A DNA stretch of 18,903 bases from Candidatus Profundicultor aquiphilus (GTDB taxonomy: Bacteria; Atribacterota; Atribacteria; Atribacterales; Caldatribacteriaceae), in the NCBI GenBank assembly GCA_013314795.1, contig JABUEZ010000006.1, positions 1 to 18,903 of the forward strand, written 5' to 3'. Below, in pieces: positions 1-6,855 of the stretch (the stretch's first letter is position 1; each line of letters opens with the position of its first letter). The translations under genes were made by a program, and so were the position numbers. Below the pieces are notes generated by a model. The model made no database searches and had not been told where the DNA came from. It was given only the letters and a program-made list of their open reading frames with translations.

Positions 1-574
1 TGGCGTATTCGATGGTTACCTGTGGTTCATCAAAGGGCATACGGTTGAGGTCGTATCGGAAAGCCACGAACGTGTGGTACAGCTTGAAACCGTAATTTTC
101 CCAGAGCGTTCGGTAATATGGAGGGTTGTATGGGGTGAAAATGAGTGGGGGGTCGACGAAGTTTTCGATGAGCATCCCCCGGAAATCGTCACCATTGGTA
201 GGGGAAATGGGGCCAATAATTGATTTCATACCCCTTTTCCGCAACCATGCTTCGGCAGTCTGGAAAAGGGTACAGGCGGTGTCGTAATCGTTCACACACT
301 CAAAGAGGGTGAAATAGCCTTCCTCTCTTTTCCAGGTTTCATTCAGTTTTTCATCAATACCCACCGCAATCCGCCCCAGAACTTCTTTCCCCTGATAGAC
401 AAGATACAGCGTGTGGGGTCCACTCTGAAAAAGGAGACTCTCCCGACCCCATAGCATTTTCTTCATTTCTGAGATAGGAAGGGGGACCCATAGGGGGTCG
501 TTTCGATAAAGATGGAAAGGGAAAAAGAGAAAATCCTTCTTTTCGCAATACTGCCTAACTTCCCGGATTTCCAT
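1..574 (-). CDS. GNAT-fold acetyltransferase-like protein (YghO-like), 3' end cut by window edge
   Basis: An open minus-strand frame runs from ATG at 574 to the left edge without a stop, about 191 residues. A strong AGGAGG ribosome binding site lies 6 bases before the ATG. Visible family-like segments are RNDPLWVP near residue 25, GRIAVGID near 67, YFTLFECVNDYD near 88, AEAWLRKRGMKSIIGPISP near 108-126 and a PPYYRTLWENYGF stretch near 151-163. These match a widespread family of GNAT-related proteins with two tandem acetyltransferase-like halves; family proteins are about 370-400 residues, so roughly half is missing. The substrate is not known for the family and cannot be read here. The gene diverges from the dehydrogenase at 777. 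Confidence 0.62.
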   Translation of the reverse strand, partial: MEIREVRQYCEKKDFLFFPFHLYRNDPLWVPLPISEMKKMLWGRESLLFQSGPHTLYLVYQGKEVLGRIAVGIDEKLNETWKREEGYFTLFECVNDYDTACTLFQTAEAWLRKRGMKSIIGPISPTNGDDFRGMLIENFVDPPLIFTPYNPPYYRTLWENYGFKLYHTFVAFRYDLNRMPFDEPQVTIEYA

Positions 575-602
575 TGAAACCTCCTGGCCGAATTTCGCAT
601 AG

Positions 603-631
603 ACTATATCGTAAGGAGAAGGAAAAGGCAA
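603..631 (-). promoter_or_regulatory. Sigma70-type promoter for the minus-strand GNAT-like gene
   Basis: Read on the minus strand: TTGCCT (631-626), a 17-base spacer, then TATAGT (608-603). Four of six and five of six bases match the consensus. Predicted transcription starts near 597, leaving about 22 bases before the ATG at 574, just enough for the AGGAGG site. Confidence 0.5.
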
Positions 632-705
632 TATTTGTTTCCAAAGAAAAGGAAGGTTTTGTCCCAGGTACACCCTGTTATTTTTGTAGAATCCTCATTG
701 TGCTG

Positions 706-740
706 AAAAAAAGGGATGTCTTGAGAATCCCTCTTTTTTT
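706..740. repeat. Inverted repeat with A-run/T-run arms between divergent genes
   Basis: GGGAT (713-717) pairs with ATCCC (727-731), A712 pairs with T732, and after one bulged C the run A706-A711 pairs with T734-T739, leaving a 9-base loop. In shape this is a bidirectional intrinsic terminator, but no gene ends here; both flanking genes start from this spacer. The loop contains the -35 box of the plus-strand promoter, so an operator role is equally possible. Confidence 0.45.
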
Positions 741-749
741 GGTTACACT
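721..749 (+). promoter_or_regulatory. Sigma70-type promoter for the zinc dehydrogenase gene
   Basis: TTGAGA (721-726), a 17-base spacer and TACACT (744-749). Five and four of six consensus positions match. Transcription would begin near 756, about 20 bases before the GTG at 777. The -35 box lies in the loop of the inverted repeat at 706-740. Confidence 0.45.
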
Positions 750-776
750 GAGAAAAATGAGAAAGGTGGTGATATC

Positions 777-1790
777 GTGTTGGCCTGCGTTTTTGAAGGG
801 AAAAATACCTGGGATATCAGGGAGGTCCCGGAACCAAAAATTCGCCCGGATGAAGTCCTGATTCGAGTAAAAGCGACGGGAATTTGTGGAACGGATATCC
901 ACATTCTGAAAGCAGAATATTTTCAGGATTTCCCCATCATTGCTGGTCATGAATTCTCGGGGGAAATTGTGGAGATAGGGAAAGAAGTAACCCAGTTTCG
1001 CCCGGGAGATCGGGTGACGGCAGACCCCAATATCTTCTGTGACCACTGTTACTACTGCAAAATCAACAAAAATAACCACTGTTTAAATCTTCAGGCAGTG
1101 GGTGTTACCAGGAACGGGGCTTTTGCCGAGTATGTGGCGGTCCCTGAAAAATGTGTTTTTCCACTTCCAGCACATCTGAGTTTTGCAGAGGGGGCTCTGG
1201 CTGAACCCCTGGCCTGTGTGGTCTACGGAGTGCGACGCAGCAATATTCAACCGGGAGAGAAAGTCCTCATTTTTGGAGCTGGTCCTATTGGACTTTTGCT
1301 GGCCTCTCTCTTTAAGGTGAGCGGTGCATCGCAGGTAGTAATGGTAGACATCAGTGAAAAAAAACTCCAGATGGCCCAGAAATTTGGGGCTGATGAAGTG
1401 GTGCTTGCCGATGGGAAGGAGCGGGAGACCCTCTTTCAGATATCTCCGCAGGGGTTTGAGGTGGTCGCCGATGCCACCGGGATACCAAAGGTGATGGAGA
1501 AAGAGTGGGAATTTGTGGAACCCGATGGAACATTCCTGGTTTTTGGAGTGGCACCCCGGGGATCGGAAATGCGTGTTGACCCCTACGAAGTCTTTCAGCG
1601 AGACTTGCGCATTGTGGGATCCTTTGCAGTGAAAAAGACCATGCAATATTCCCTGAATCTCCTTGGAAGTGGGAAGATGATGGTCAAGGAGTTGGTTTCT
1701 GCCCAGTACCCCCTTTCCCGGTTTGGTGATGCCCTGGAAGACGTACTCCATAATCCCGATCATCTGAAGGTACAGATTGTGTTTGCATGA
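777..1790 (+). CDS. Zinc-dependent medium-chain dehydrogenase (sorbitol/threonine dehydrogenase-like)
   Basis: A 337-residue NAD(P)-dependent alcohol dehydrogenase of the MDR superfamily, a cytosolic enzyme that oxidises a secondary alcohol or polyol. The catalytic zinc set is visible as C37 (GICGTD), H58 and E59 (GHEFSG). The structural zinc lobe has C88, C91, C94 and C102 in the usual C-x2-C-x2-C-x7-C spacing. The Rossmann fingerprint GAGPIG lies near residues 166-171. Length is normal for the family. The GTG start is chosen because AAGGTGGTGA stands just before it. The gene lies 84 bases ahead of the overlapping ATP-grasp, opine dehydrogenase and mutase-like genes in the same direction and may supply or remove a carbonyl substrate for them (inference). 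Substrate choice among sorbitol, threonine or similar cannot be made from motifs. Confidence 0.88.
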   Translation: MLACVFEGKNTWDIREVPEPKIRPDEVLIRVKATGICGTDIHILKAEYFQDFPIIAGHEFSGEIVEIGKEVTQFRPGDRVTADPNIFCDHCYYCKINKNNHCLNLQAVGVTRNGAFAEYVAVPEKCVFPLPAHLSFAEGALAEPLACVVYGVRRSNIQPGEKVLIFGAGPIGLLLASLFKVSGASQVVMVDISEKKLQMAQKFGADEVVLADGKERETLFQISPQGFEVVADATGIPKVMEKEWEFVEPDGTFLVFGVAPRGSEMRVDPYEVFQRDLRIVGSFAVKKTMQYSLNLLGSGKMMVKELVSAQYPLSRFGDALEDVLHNPDHLKVQIVFA

Positions 1791-1812
1791 GGATTGGCCA
1801 AAATGGTACAAT
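1783..1812 (+). promoter_or_regulatory. Possible promoter ahead of the ATP-grasp gene
   Basis: TTGCAT (1783-1788), an 18-base spacer and TACAAT (1807-1812). The -10 box is five of six; the -35 is weak. If used, it lets the overlapping three-gene group start independently of the dehydrogenase gene and gives a 5' leader of about 55 bases. Confidence 0.3.
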
Positions 1813-1839
1813 AGAAGTAGGTTTTCGAACTTGCCCTAA

Positions 1840-1868
1840 GTGGTGCATTTTCCACGAGTCCTGACTCG
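1840..1868 (+). repeat. Two adjacent small hairpins in the leader of the ATP-grasp gene
   Basis: GTGG (1840-1843) can pair with CCAC (1852-1855), and CGAGT (1855-1859) pairs perfectly with ACTCG (1864-1868) around a CCTG loop. The two stems share C1855, so they could be alternatives or stacked. The second stem ends only six bases before the GTG at 1875, close to the weak GGGGG ribosome-binding stretch. Confidence 0.3.
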
Positions 1869-1874
1869 CCGGGG

Positions 1875-2870
1875 GTGATGAAAGCGAAAAGGATTGGTCT
1901 GATGTGGAGCAAATCTTTCTTTGAGGAGCGGGAGGAACTGTACTACCAGTTGAAGCCCAATTTCAAAGGAAAGAGTTTCGCCCTGGTTCAGGAAGCGCTA
2001 TCAGAAATGTCGTTCGAAGTTATTTCGCTTGATGTTGATTCTCCCCTGGAGGAGATCGTCAAAAGACTGAAAAAGGAAAAAGTCGACTTCGCCTTTAATC
2101 TTTCCGTCTCGGTAGCGGGGGCTTATGGTCAATCGGTTCTTCCGGCGATTCTTGATTCTTTGCGCATTCCATATCTGGGATCCAACGCCGTTGTCCAGTC
2201 GCTGTCACTGGATCGAGCTCTTTTAAAACTGGCCCTGCGAGGGATTGGTATTCCAACCCCCTGGTATTTTCTCTGGTCAAAGGGTGATGACATTCCTGAT
2301 AATCTCGACTTTCCAGTCCTTGTGAAACCCCGTTTTCGAACGCCCGCGGATCGAGTCACTACCGAGTGCGTGATCCAGGGAAGGGAGGAACTGGAAGAAA
2401 AGCTCCGCAGTTTTTCCAAGGATGTGGAGGGAAAATTCCTGGTGGAAAAACTGGTGAACGGGCGAGAAATGGTGGTAGGGATATGGGGAAATGGGATAGG
2501 CGTCGAGGTCCTGCCGTTTCTTGAAGTCAACCTGGGGAAGACGAACCCGATCTTTACTTCGGAAGAAAAGTGGCGCAAGGGTTATGTGGAGGATGTGGTC
2601 TGTCCTGCCAATCTGGCCGAAGAAACAGCGGCGCTTATTGGCAAGATGGCCCTCAAGATTTATCAGGAACTCGATATTCGCGACTTTGCGGTTTTCCACC
2701 TCATTTTTTCGGAAAAAGAGGGGATTCCGCTCTTTTTTGAGATTAATTCCTTGCCCAGCCTGTACGTGAAGCACAGCGCTTTTCCTCAGATGTGCGAGGT
2801 GGCTGGGTTTGACTATAAAAAGATGATTCAAAGGCTCTTTCTCATCGCGCAGGAGAGATTAAAGCGGTGA
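1875..2870 (+). CDS. ATP-grasp ligase, D-Ala-D-Ala-ligase-like with altered active site
   Basis: A 331-residue ATP-grasp protein most like D-alanine-D-alanine ligases. Family segments include FNLSVS-x3-GAYG near 74-85, the IPYLGSNAV and LALRGIGIPTP region at 98-129, the ATP lysine K151 in VLVKP, E191 in VEKLVNGRE, and E289 and N291 in FFEINSLPSL. By motif alignment with E. coli DdlB, the substrate-carboxylate Arg and the first Mg-binding Asp fall at V273 and H275, and the glycine of the usual NxxPG is S295. The fold and ATP site look intact, but true Ddl chemistry is doubtful. It may join another amino or hydroxy acid pair. Either GTG 1875 or ATG 1878 could be the start. Its TGA overlaps the next gene's GTG by four bases. 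Confidence 0.8.
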   Translation: MMKAKRIGLMWSKSFFEEREELYYQLKPNFKGKSFALVQEALSEMSFEVISLDVDSPLEEIVKRLKKEKVDFAFNLSVSVAGAYGQSVLPAILDSLRIPYLGSNAVVQSLSLDRALLKLALRGIGIPTPWYFLWSKGDDIPDNLDFPVLVKPRFRTPADRVTTECVIQGREELEEKLRSFSKDVEGKFLVEKLVNGREMVVGIWGNGIGVEVLPFLEVNLGKTNPIFTSEEKWRKGYVEDVVCPANLAEETAALIGKMALKIYQELDIRDFAVFHLIFSEKEGIPLFFEINSLPSLYVKHSAFPQMCEVAGFDYKKMIQRLFLIAQERLKR

Positions 2871-3973
2871 CTTCTCAGGACCTTACTTTTGCTGTGCTGG
2901 GGGCTGGCCACGGAGGGCAGGCTCTGGCTGGATATCTTTCTCTCAAGGGGTTTTCGGTAAACCTCTTTAATCGGACACCAGAGCGGATTGGTTCCATTAA
3001 GCTTATGGGAGGGATCCAGCTTGAGGGAGAGATCAGTGGTTTTGCCCCGCTCAATGTGGTGACGCACAATATTGAAGAAGCACTGCGAGGGGTCAAGGTC
3101 ATCATGGTGGTGACGCCGGCCAATGCCCACCGATTTCTGGCGGAACTCATGAGCCCATACCTTGAGGATGAACAGATCGTTGTCCTCAATCCGGGAAGGA
3201 CCGGTGGTGCTCTTGAGGTTCGGCAGGTTTTTAAGGAGCAGGAAGTGAAAGCCAAGGTCATTGTGGCGGAGGCCCAGACCTTTCTCTTTGCCAGCCGTAT
3301 TTCCGGTCCGGCTCAGGCACGGATTTTCCGTATCAAAAACAGCATTCCCGTTGCTGCTATCCCGGCTTATAAGACGGTGGAAGTGGTGCAGGCATTGCGT
3401 AGAGCTCTCCCTCAGTTTGTTCCAGAAGACAACGTTCTCAAAACCAGTTTCAGTAATATTGGAGCAGTCTTTCACCCCACACTGACCATCCTGAATGCTG
3501 CCCGCATTGAGAGCACCCGAGGGGAATTCGATTACTATCTGGAAGGAATCACTCCTTCGGTGGCGCTCATTCTTGAGGCGGTAGATCGGGAACGAGTGCA
3601 GGTGGCTGAAGCGTTGGGGGTGCGGGTCAATACCGCCCGAGAGTGGCTTTACTATGCCTATGATGCCTCCGGAAGGAATCTCTACGAAGCTATTCAGAAT
3701 AACCCTGGGTATAAAGGGATCCGGGCACCGACCACCCTTTTCACTCGCTACATCACCGAGGATGTTCCCATGAGTCTTGTGCCCATTTCTTCTTTTGGAA
3801 AGATGCTTGGTGTCCCTACGCCCACCATTGATGTTTTTATTCGTCTTGCCAACCTCATGCATGGCCGGGATTACGTGGCTGAAGGAAGAACCGTGGAAAA
3901 GCTGGGGGTGGCCGGAATGGGCATTAAAGAAATCCGAGAGATGGTGGTGAGTGGAGGAGAGGGTAGTGAATAA
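2867..3973 (+). CDS. NAD/NADP octopine/nopaline (opine) dehydrogenase family protein
   Basis: A 368-residue oxidoreductase with an N-terminal Rossmann domain (GAGHGG, residues 12-17, plus VVTPANAH at 81-88) and a C-terminal octopine-dehydrogenase domain. The stretch with His203 (AVFHPTLTILNAARIE) matches the catalytic-His region of opine dehydrogenases and is followed by a YYLEG segment. Family enzymes reductively condense an amino acid with a 2-oxo acid, or run in reverse to oxidise an opine. The GTG start overlaps the stop of the ATP-grasp gene as GTGA, a sign of translational coupling. Substrates are unknown. The neighbouring amino-acid-type ligase and mutase-like protein suggest an unusual amino acid or N-substituted amino acid. 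Confidence 0.85.
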   Translation: MTSQDLTFAVLGAGHGGQALAGYLSLKGFSVNLFNRTPERIGSIKLMGGIQLEGEISGFAPLNVVTHNIEEALRGVKVIMVVTPANAHRFLAELMSPYLEDEQIVVLNPGRTGGALEVRQVFKEQEVKAKVIVAEAQTFLFASRISGPAQARIFRIKNSIPVAAIPAYKTVEVVQALRRALPQFVPEDNVLKTSFSNIGAVFHPTLTILNAARIESTRGEFDYYLEGITPSVALILEAVDRERVQVAEALGVRVNTAREWLYYAYDASGRNLYEAIQNNPGYKGIRAPTTLFTRYITEDVPMSLVPISSFGKMLGVPTPTIDVFIRLANLMHGRDYVAEGRTVEKLGVAGMGIKEIREMVVSGGEGSE

Positions 3974-5597
3974 AAAAATTGTGGGTGCATCGTTGGGAAG
4001 CTGTGTCCACGTGGCAGGAGTATATCGCTTCTTGCAACTGGCCGAGGAATTTGGATATCGTTCACTTTTTCTTGGTCCGGCGATTTCGGTACCGGAATTG
4101 GTCAGAGTCATTGAACGGGAAAAACCACACGTGGTGATGGTGGGATACCGGCTCTATGAAGAGGCAGCTCGACAGCTTTTCACCGAATTGAAAAATTCCC
4201 TGCAGGAAAAGAAGTTACTCCGGAGTGTCCGACTTCTTCTGAGCTGTACCCCCGCCCTGCGAGATGTTGCCACGAAGGTGGGGATTTTTGATACGATTTT
4301 TACCGGGGAAGAATCGTTTGAAGACGTGGTCCAGAGTTTGAAAAAGGGCAACGTTTCCCGGTTGTCTAGAGAGCAATATCCCCAAACCCTTCCCGAGCGG
4401 ATTCAAGCGAAAGCACCTTTCCCGATTCTTCGTCATCACTTTGGCCTTCCCACGGTGGAGGAAACAGTGCGAGGAATTGCTGACATCAGCGAGACGAAGG
4501 TGCTGGATGTCATTTCTTTGGGACCGGACCAGAATGCCCAGGAGTTTTTCTTTCATCCGGAGAAGATGAAAAGGGAAGAAAGTGGTTCGGGCGGGGTTCC
4601 GGTTCGCAATCGCGAGGACCTTGAGCGTATCTATCAGGCTTCCCGCCGGGGTAACTTTCCTCTTCTTCGTTGCTACAGTGGTACTAACGACCTTGTCCGG
4701 TGGGCAAAGCTTTTGAAGGAAACCATCAACGTTGCCTGGGGAGCAGTGCCCATTTTCTGGTACAGTGTCCTTGACGGACGAAGCCAGCGTTCACTTGATG
4801 AAGCGATCCGGGAAAATCAGGAGGCCGTGCGAACCTACATCGAATTGGGGGTTCCCATAGAGGGTTTGGAAGCGCACCAGTGGAGTTTGCGAGATGCTCC
4901 AGATAGCGTGGCTGTGGCAGCGTTTTATCTTGCCTGTCATCAGGCGAAAAAGTTCGGAGCCCGTTATTACGTTGCTCAGTACATGTTCAACACACCCCCG
5001 GGGATTGCTCCCTGGGCGGATTTGGCGAAAATGTTTGCCAAACAGGAACTGGTGGCAGAATTGGAAGACGACCATTTCCAGATTTTTACCCAGGTTCGGG
5101 GAGGGTTGGCCCATTTTGCATCGAATCTTGGGGTAGCCAAAGGACAGTTGGGAGCCACCACCGCTCTGGGGCTCTTTTTAAAGCCACACATTGTCCATGT
5201 GGTGGGTTTTTCAGAAGGAGTGCGTTTGGTAGGGTCAAAAGAAGTCATCGAGAGTGCTCAGATTGTCAATGGTGTTCTCAAGGATCTTCTCTGGGGATTA
5301 CCAGACATCGCCCGGGATTCCCGGATTCAGGAACGTAAAGAGGAGTTAAAAGAGGAGGTGAAAATACTTCTTGACACCATCCGGGGGTTGGGAGAAAAGA
5401 AAGAGGATCCGCTCGTTTCTCCTCAAACCCTTGCCGAAGCGGTACGACGGGGTATTCTTGATGCACCGCATCTTTTGGGCAATTCTGAGGCTCTGGGGAG
5501 AGTGAAAACGAGAATTGTCCAGGGGGTTGTCCGTCCGGTCGATGAAGAGGGTCGGGTTATTTCCGAACAGGAGCGATTGCGAAGATTGGGATTTTGA
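3966..5597 (+). CDS. B12-binding-like domain fused to glutamate-mutase-E-like barrel
   Basis: With GTG 3966 as start the protein has 543 residues. That start has GGAGG at 3953-3957 and overlaps the previous stop by eight bases; GTG 3951 is an alternative. Residues 3-130 resemble a cobalamin-binding Rossmann domain, with H15 and G18 in GSCVHVAG aligning to the D-x-H-x2-G motif of glutamate mutase S. The Asp is C13, and the S-x-L and GG motifs are not conserved. Residues about 185-470 resemble the TIM barrel of methylaspartate mutase E: R235 in LLRCYSGT, W265/Y266, SLDEAIRENQEAV, and a long PIEGLEAHQWSL-like region. In glutamate mutase these are two separate chains. It may be an adenosylcobalamin carbon-skeleton mutase with a new substrate, or a B12-free relative. 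Confidence 0.7.
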   Translation: MNKKIVGASLGSCVHVAGVYRFLQLAEEFGYRSLFLGPAISVPELVRVIEREKPHVVMVGYRLYEEAARQLFTELKNSLQEKKLLRSVRLLLSCTPALRDVATKVGIFDTIFTGEESFEDVVQSLKKGNVSRLSREQYPQTLPERIQAKAPFPILRHHFGLPTVEETVRGIADISETKVLDVISLGPDQNAQEFFFHPEKMKREESGSGGVPVRNREDLERIYQASRRGNFPLLRCYSGTNDLVRWAKLLKETINVAWGAVPIFWYSVLDGRSQRSLDEAIRENQEAVRTYIELGVPIEGLEAHQWSLRDAPDSVAVAAFYLACHQAKKFGARYYVAQYMFNTPPGIAPWADLAKMFAKQELVAELEDDHFQIFTQVRGGLAHFASNLGVAKGQLGATTALGLFLKPHIVHVVGFSEGVRLVGSKEVIESAQIVNGVLKDLLWGLPDIARDSRIQERKEELKEEVKILLDTIRGLGEKKEDPLVSPQTLAEAVRRGILDAPHLLGNSEALGRVKTRIVQGVVRPVDEEGRVISEQERLRRLGF

Positions 5598-5612
5598 TCA
5601 CCGGTTGGTGAT
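5597..5612. repeat. Perfect inverted repeat between the mutase-like and phosphoglycerate mutase genes
   Basis: ATCACC (5597-5602), loop GGTT, GGTGAT (5607-5612). The arm begins at the last base of the upstream stop codon. No T-run follows, so it is not an intrinsic terminator. It could stabilise the upstream mRNA 3' end, bind a regulator, or affect translation of the next gene 33 bases on. Confidence 0.4.
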
Positions 5613-5644
5613 TGGATAGAAAAAGGAAGGAGAGGTCGAGGAAC

Positions 5645-6853
5645 ATGCCTGTCAATCTGAAAGAACTTTTAAAGAAAGGTGAAAAGAAAATCGTCCTTCT
5701 CGTTGCCGATGGAGTCGGGGGTGTACCACATCCTGATTTTGGTGGCAAAACCGAGCTTGAAGCTGCTACGACACCTCATCTCGATGCGCTTGCCAGAAGA
5801 AGTGTTCTGGGACTCATGACGCCGGTTACGTATGGCGTCACGCCGGGAAGTGGTCCTGGGCATATTGGCCTTTTTGGCTATGATCCGGAAGAACTGCAAA
5901 TCGGTCGTGGTGTGCTGGAAGCGCTGGGAGTAGGTCTCCATCTTCAGGAAGGGGATGTAGCTGCTCGGGCGAATTTTGCCACGCAGAACGAAGATGGTGT
6001 CATTATAGACCGGCGTGCCGGGCGGATTTCGACCGAGGAATGTGAACGTCTGGTGGGGATGTTGAGCGAAAAAATTCGCAATATTGAAGACGTGGAAGTG
6101 ATCCTTAAGCCCGGTAAAGAACACCGGTTTGTTCTGGTTTTGCGAGGACCGGGTCTTGGAGATCGCGTGAAAGACACCGATCCCCAGAAAGAAGGGTTTC
6201 GAGCCTACGAACCGGTTGCGCTCGAGGCTGGTTCGGAAAAGACTTCCCGAATTCTCAAGATTTTTCTGGAACAAGCACGAGCGCTCATCAAAGATGAACC
6301 GAAGGCCAATGCCTTGCTTTTGCGGGGATTTTCCCAGTCGCCGGTGCTGGAAAAGTTTCCCGAACGGTATGGATTGCGATCCCTGGCCATCGCTATTTAC
6401 CCCATGTACAAAGGAATTGCCCGTCTCTTTGGCTTCGATACCCCGGATTTGGAGGGTGATTTACAGAATGAAGTGCAGTGTCTGCGAGAAAACTGGGCAA
6501 ACTATGACTTTTTCTTTTTGCACTATAAGGATACCGATAAAGCTGGTGAGGATGGCGATTTTGCCCGAAAGGTCAAATGTATTGAATATCTCGATCGATT
6601 TATTCCGGAGATCCTAGCCTTGGAACCTGGGGTGCTGGTTGTAACTGGTGATCACTCCACGCCCTCTCTTCTTCACGGTCACTCCTGGCATCCGTCACCA
6701 GTGCTTCTCTATTCTCCTTTTGCTGGGAGTGATGAAGCAGAACGATTTACTGAGCGGGAGTGCCGAAAGGGTTATCTGGGACAGTTTCCGGCCTGTTTTC
6801 TCATGAATTTCATTCTGGCTAATGCCCTGCGGTTGGGGAAATTTGGCGCCTGA
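5645..6853 (+). CDS. apgM: Cofactor-independent phosphoglycerate mutase, archaeal ApgM type
   Basis: A 402-residue alkaline-phosphatase-superfamily enzyme expected to interconvert 3- and 2-phosphoglycerate in the cytosol. Metal-binding D22 lies in VADGVGG; the nucleophile Ser is S69 in TPGSGPGHIGLFGYDP; a KDTDKAGEDGDF segment matches the family's K-x-x-D-x-A-x-x-D-G-D motif; a GDHSTP motif followed by HGHSWHP gives the C-terminal metal ligands. ATG 5645 is preferred because AAGGAGAGG precedes it; an in-frame TTG at 5612 would add 11 unlikely residues over that site. It is the last gene of the left cluster. Some bacterial relatives were annotated as homoserine-kinase-like, so its link to the neighbouring amino-acid-type genes is open. 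Its stop is only two bases from the stop of the convergent hydE. Confidence 0.87.
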   Translation: MPVNLKELLKKGEKKIVLLVADGVGGVPHPDFGGKTELEAATTPHLDALARRSVLGLMTPVTYGVTPGSGPGHIGLFGYDPEELQIGRGVLEALGVGLHLQEGDVAARANFATQNEDGVIIDRRAGRISTEECERLVGMLSEKIRNIEDVEVILKPGKEHRFVLVLRGPGLGDRVKDTDPQKEGFRAYEPVALEAGSEKTSRILKIFLEQARALIKDEPKANALLLRGFSQSPVLEKFPERYGLRSLAIAIYPMYKGIARLFGFDTPDLEGDLQNEVQCLRENWANYDFFFLHYKDTDKAGEDGDFARKVKCIEYLDRFIPEILALEPGVLVVTGDHSTPSLLHGHSWHPSPVLLYSPFAGSDEAERFTERECRKGYLGQFPACFLMNFILANALRLGKFGA

Positions 6854-6855
6854 AA

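Noticed and set aside
777..1790. Overlapping minus-strand open frames across the zinc dehydrogenase
   Set aside because: They are antisense shadows of a gene with complete zinc and NAD motifs and have no family resemblance themselves.
5612..5644. TTG start for the phosphoglycerate mutase
   Set aside because: It would translate the ribosome binding site itself as a charged tail; ATG 5645 fits the family and the AAGGAGAGG spacing.
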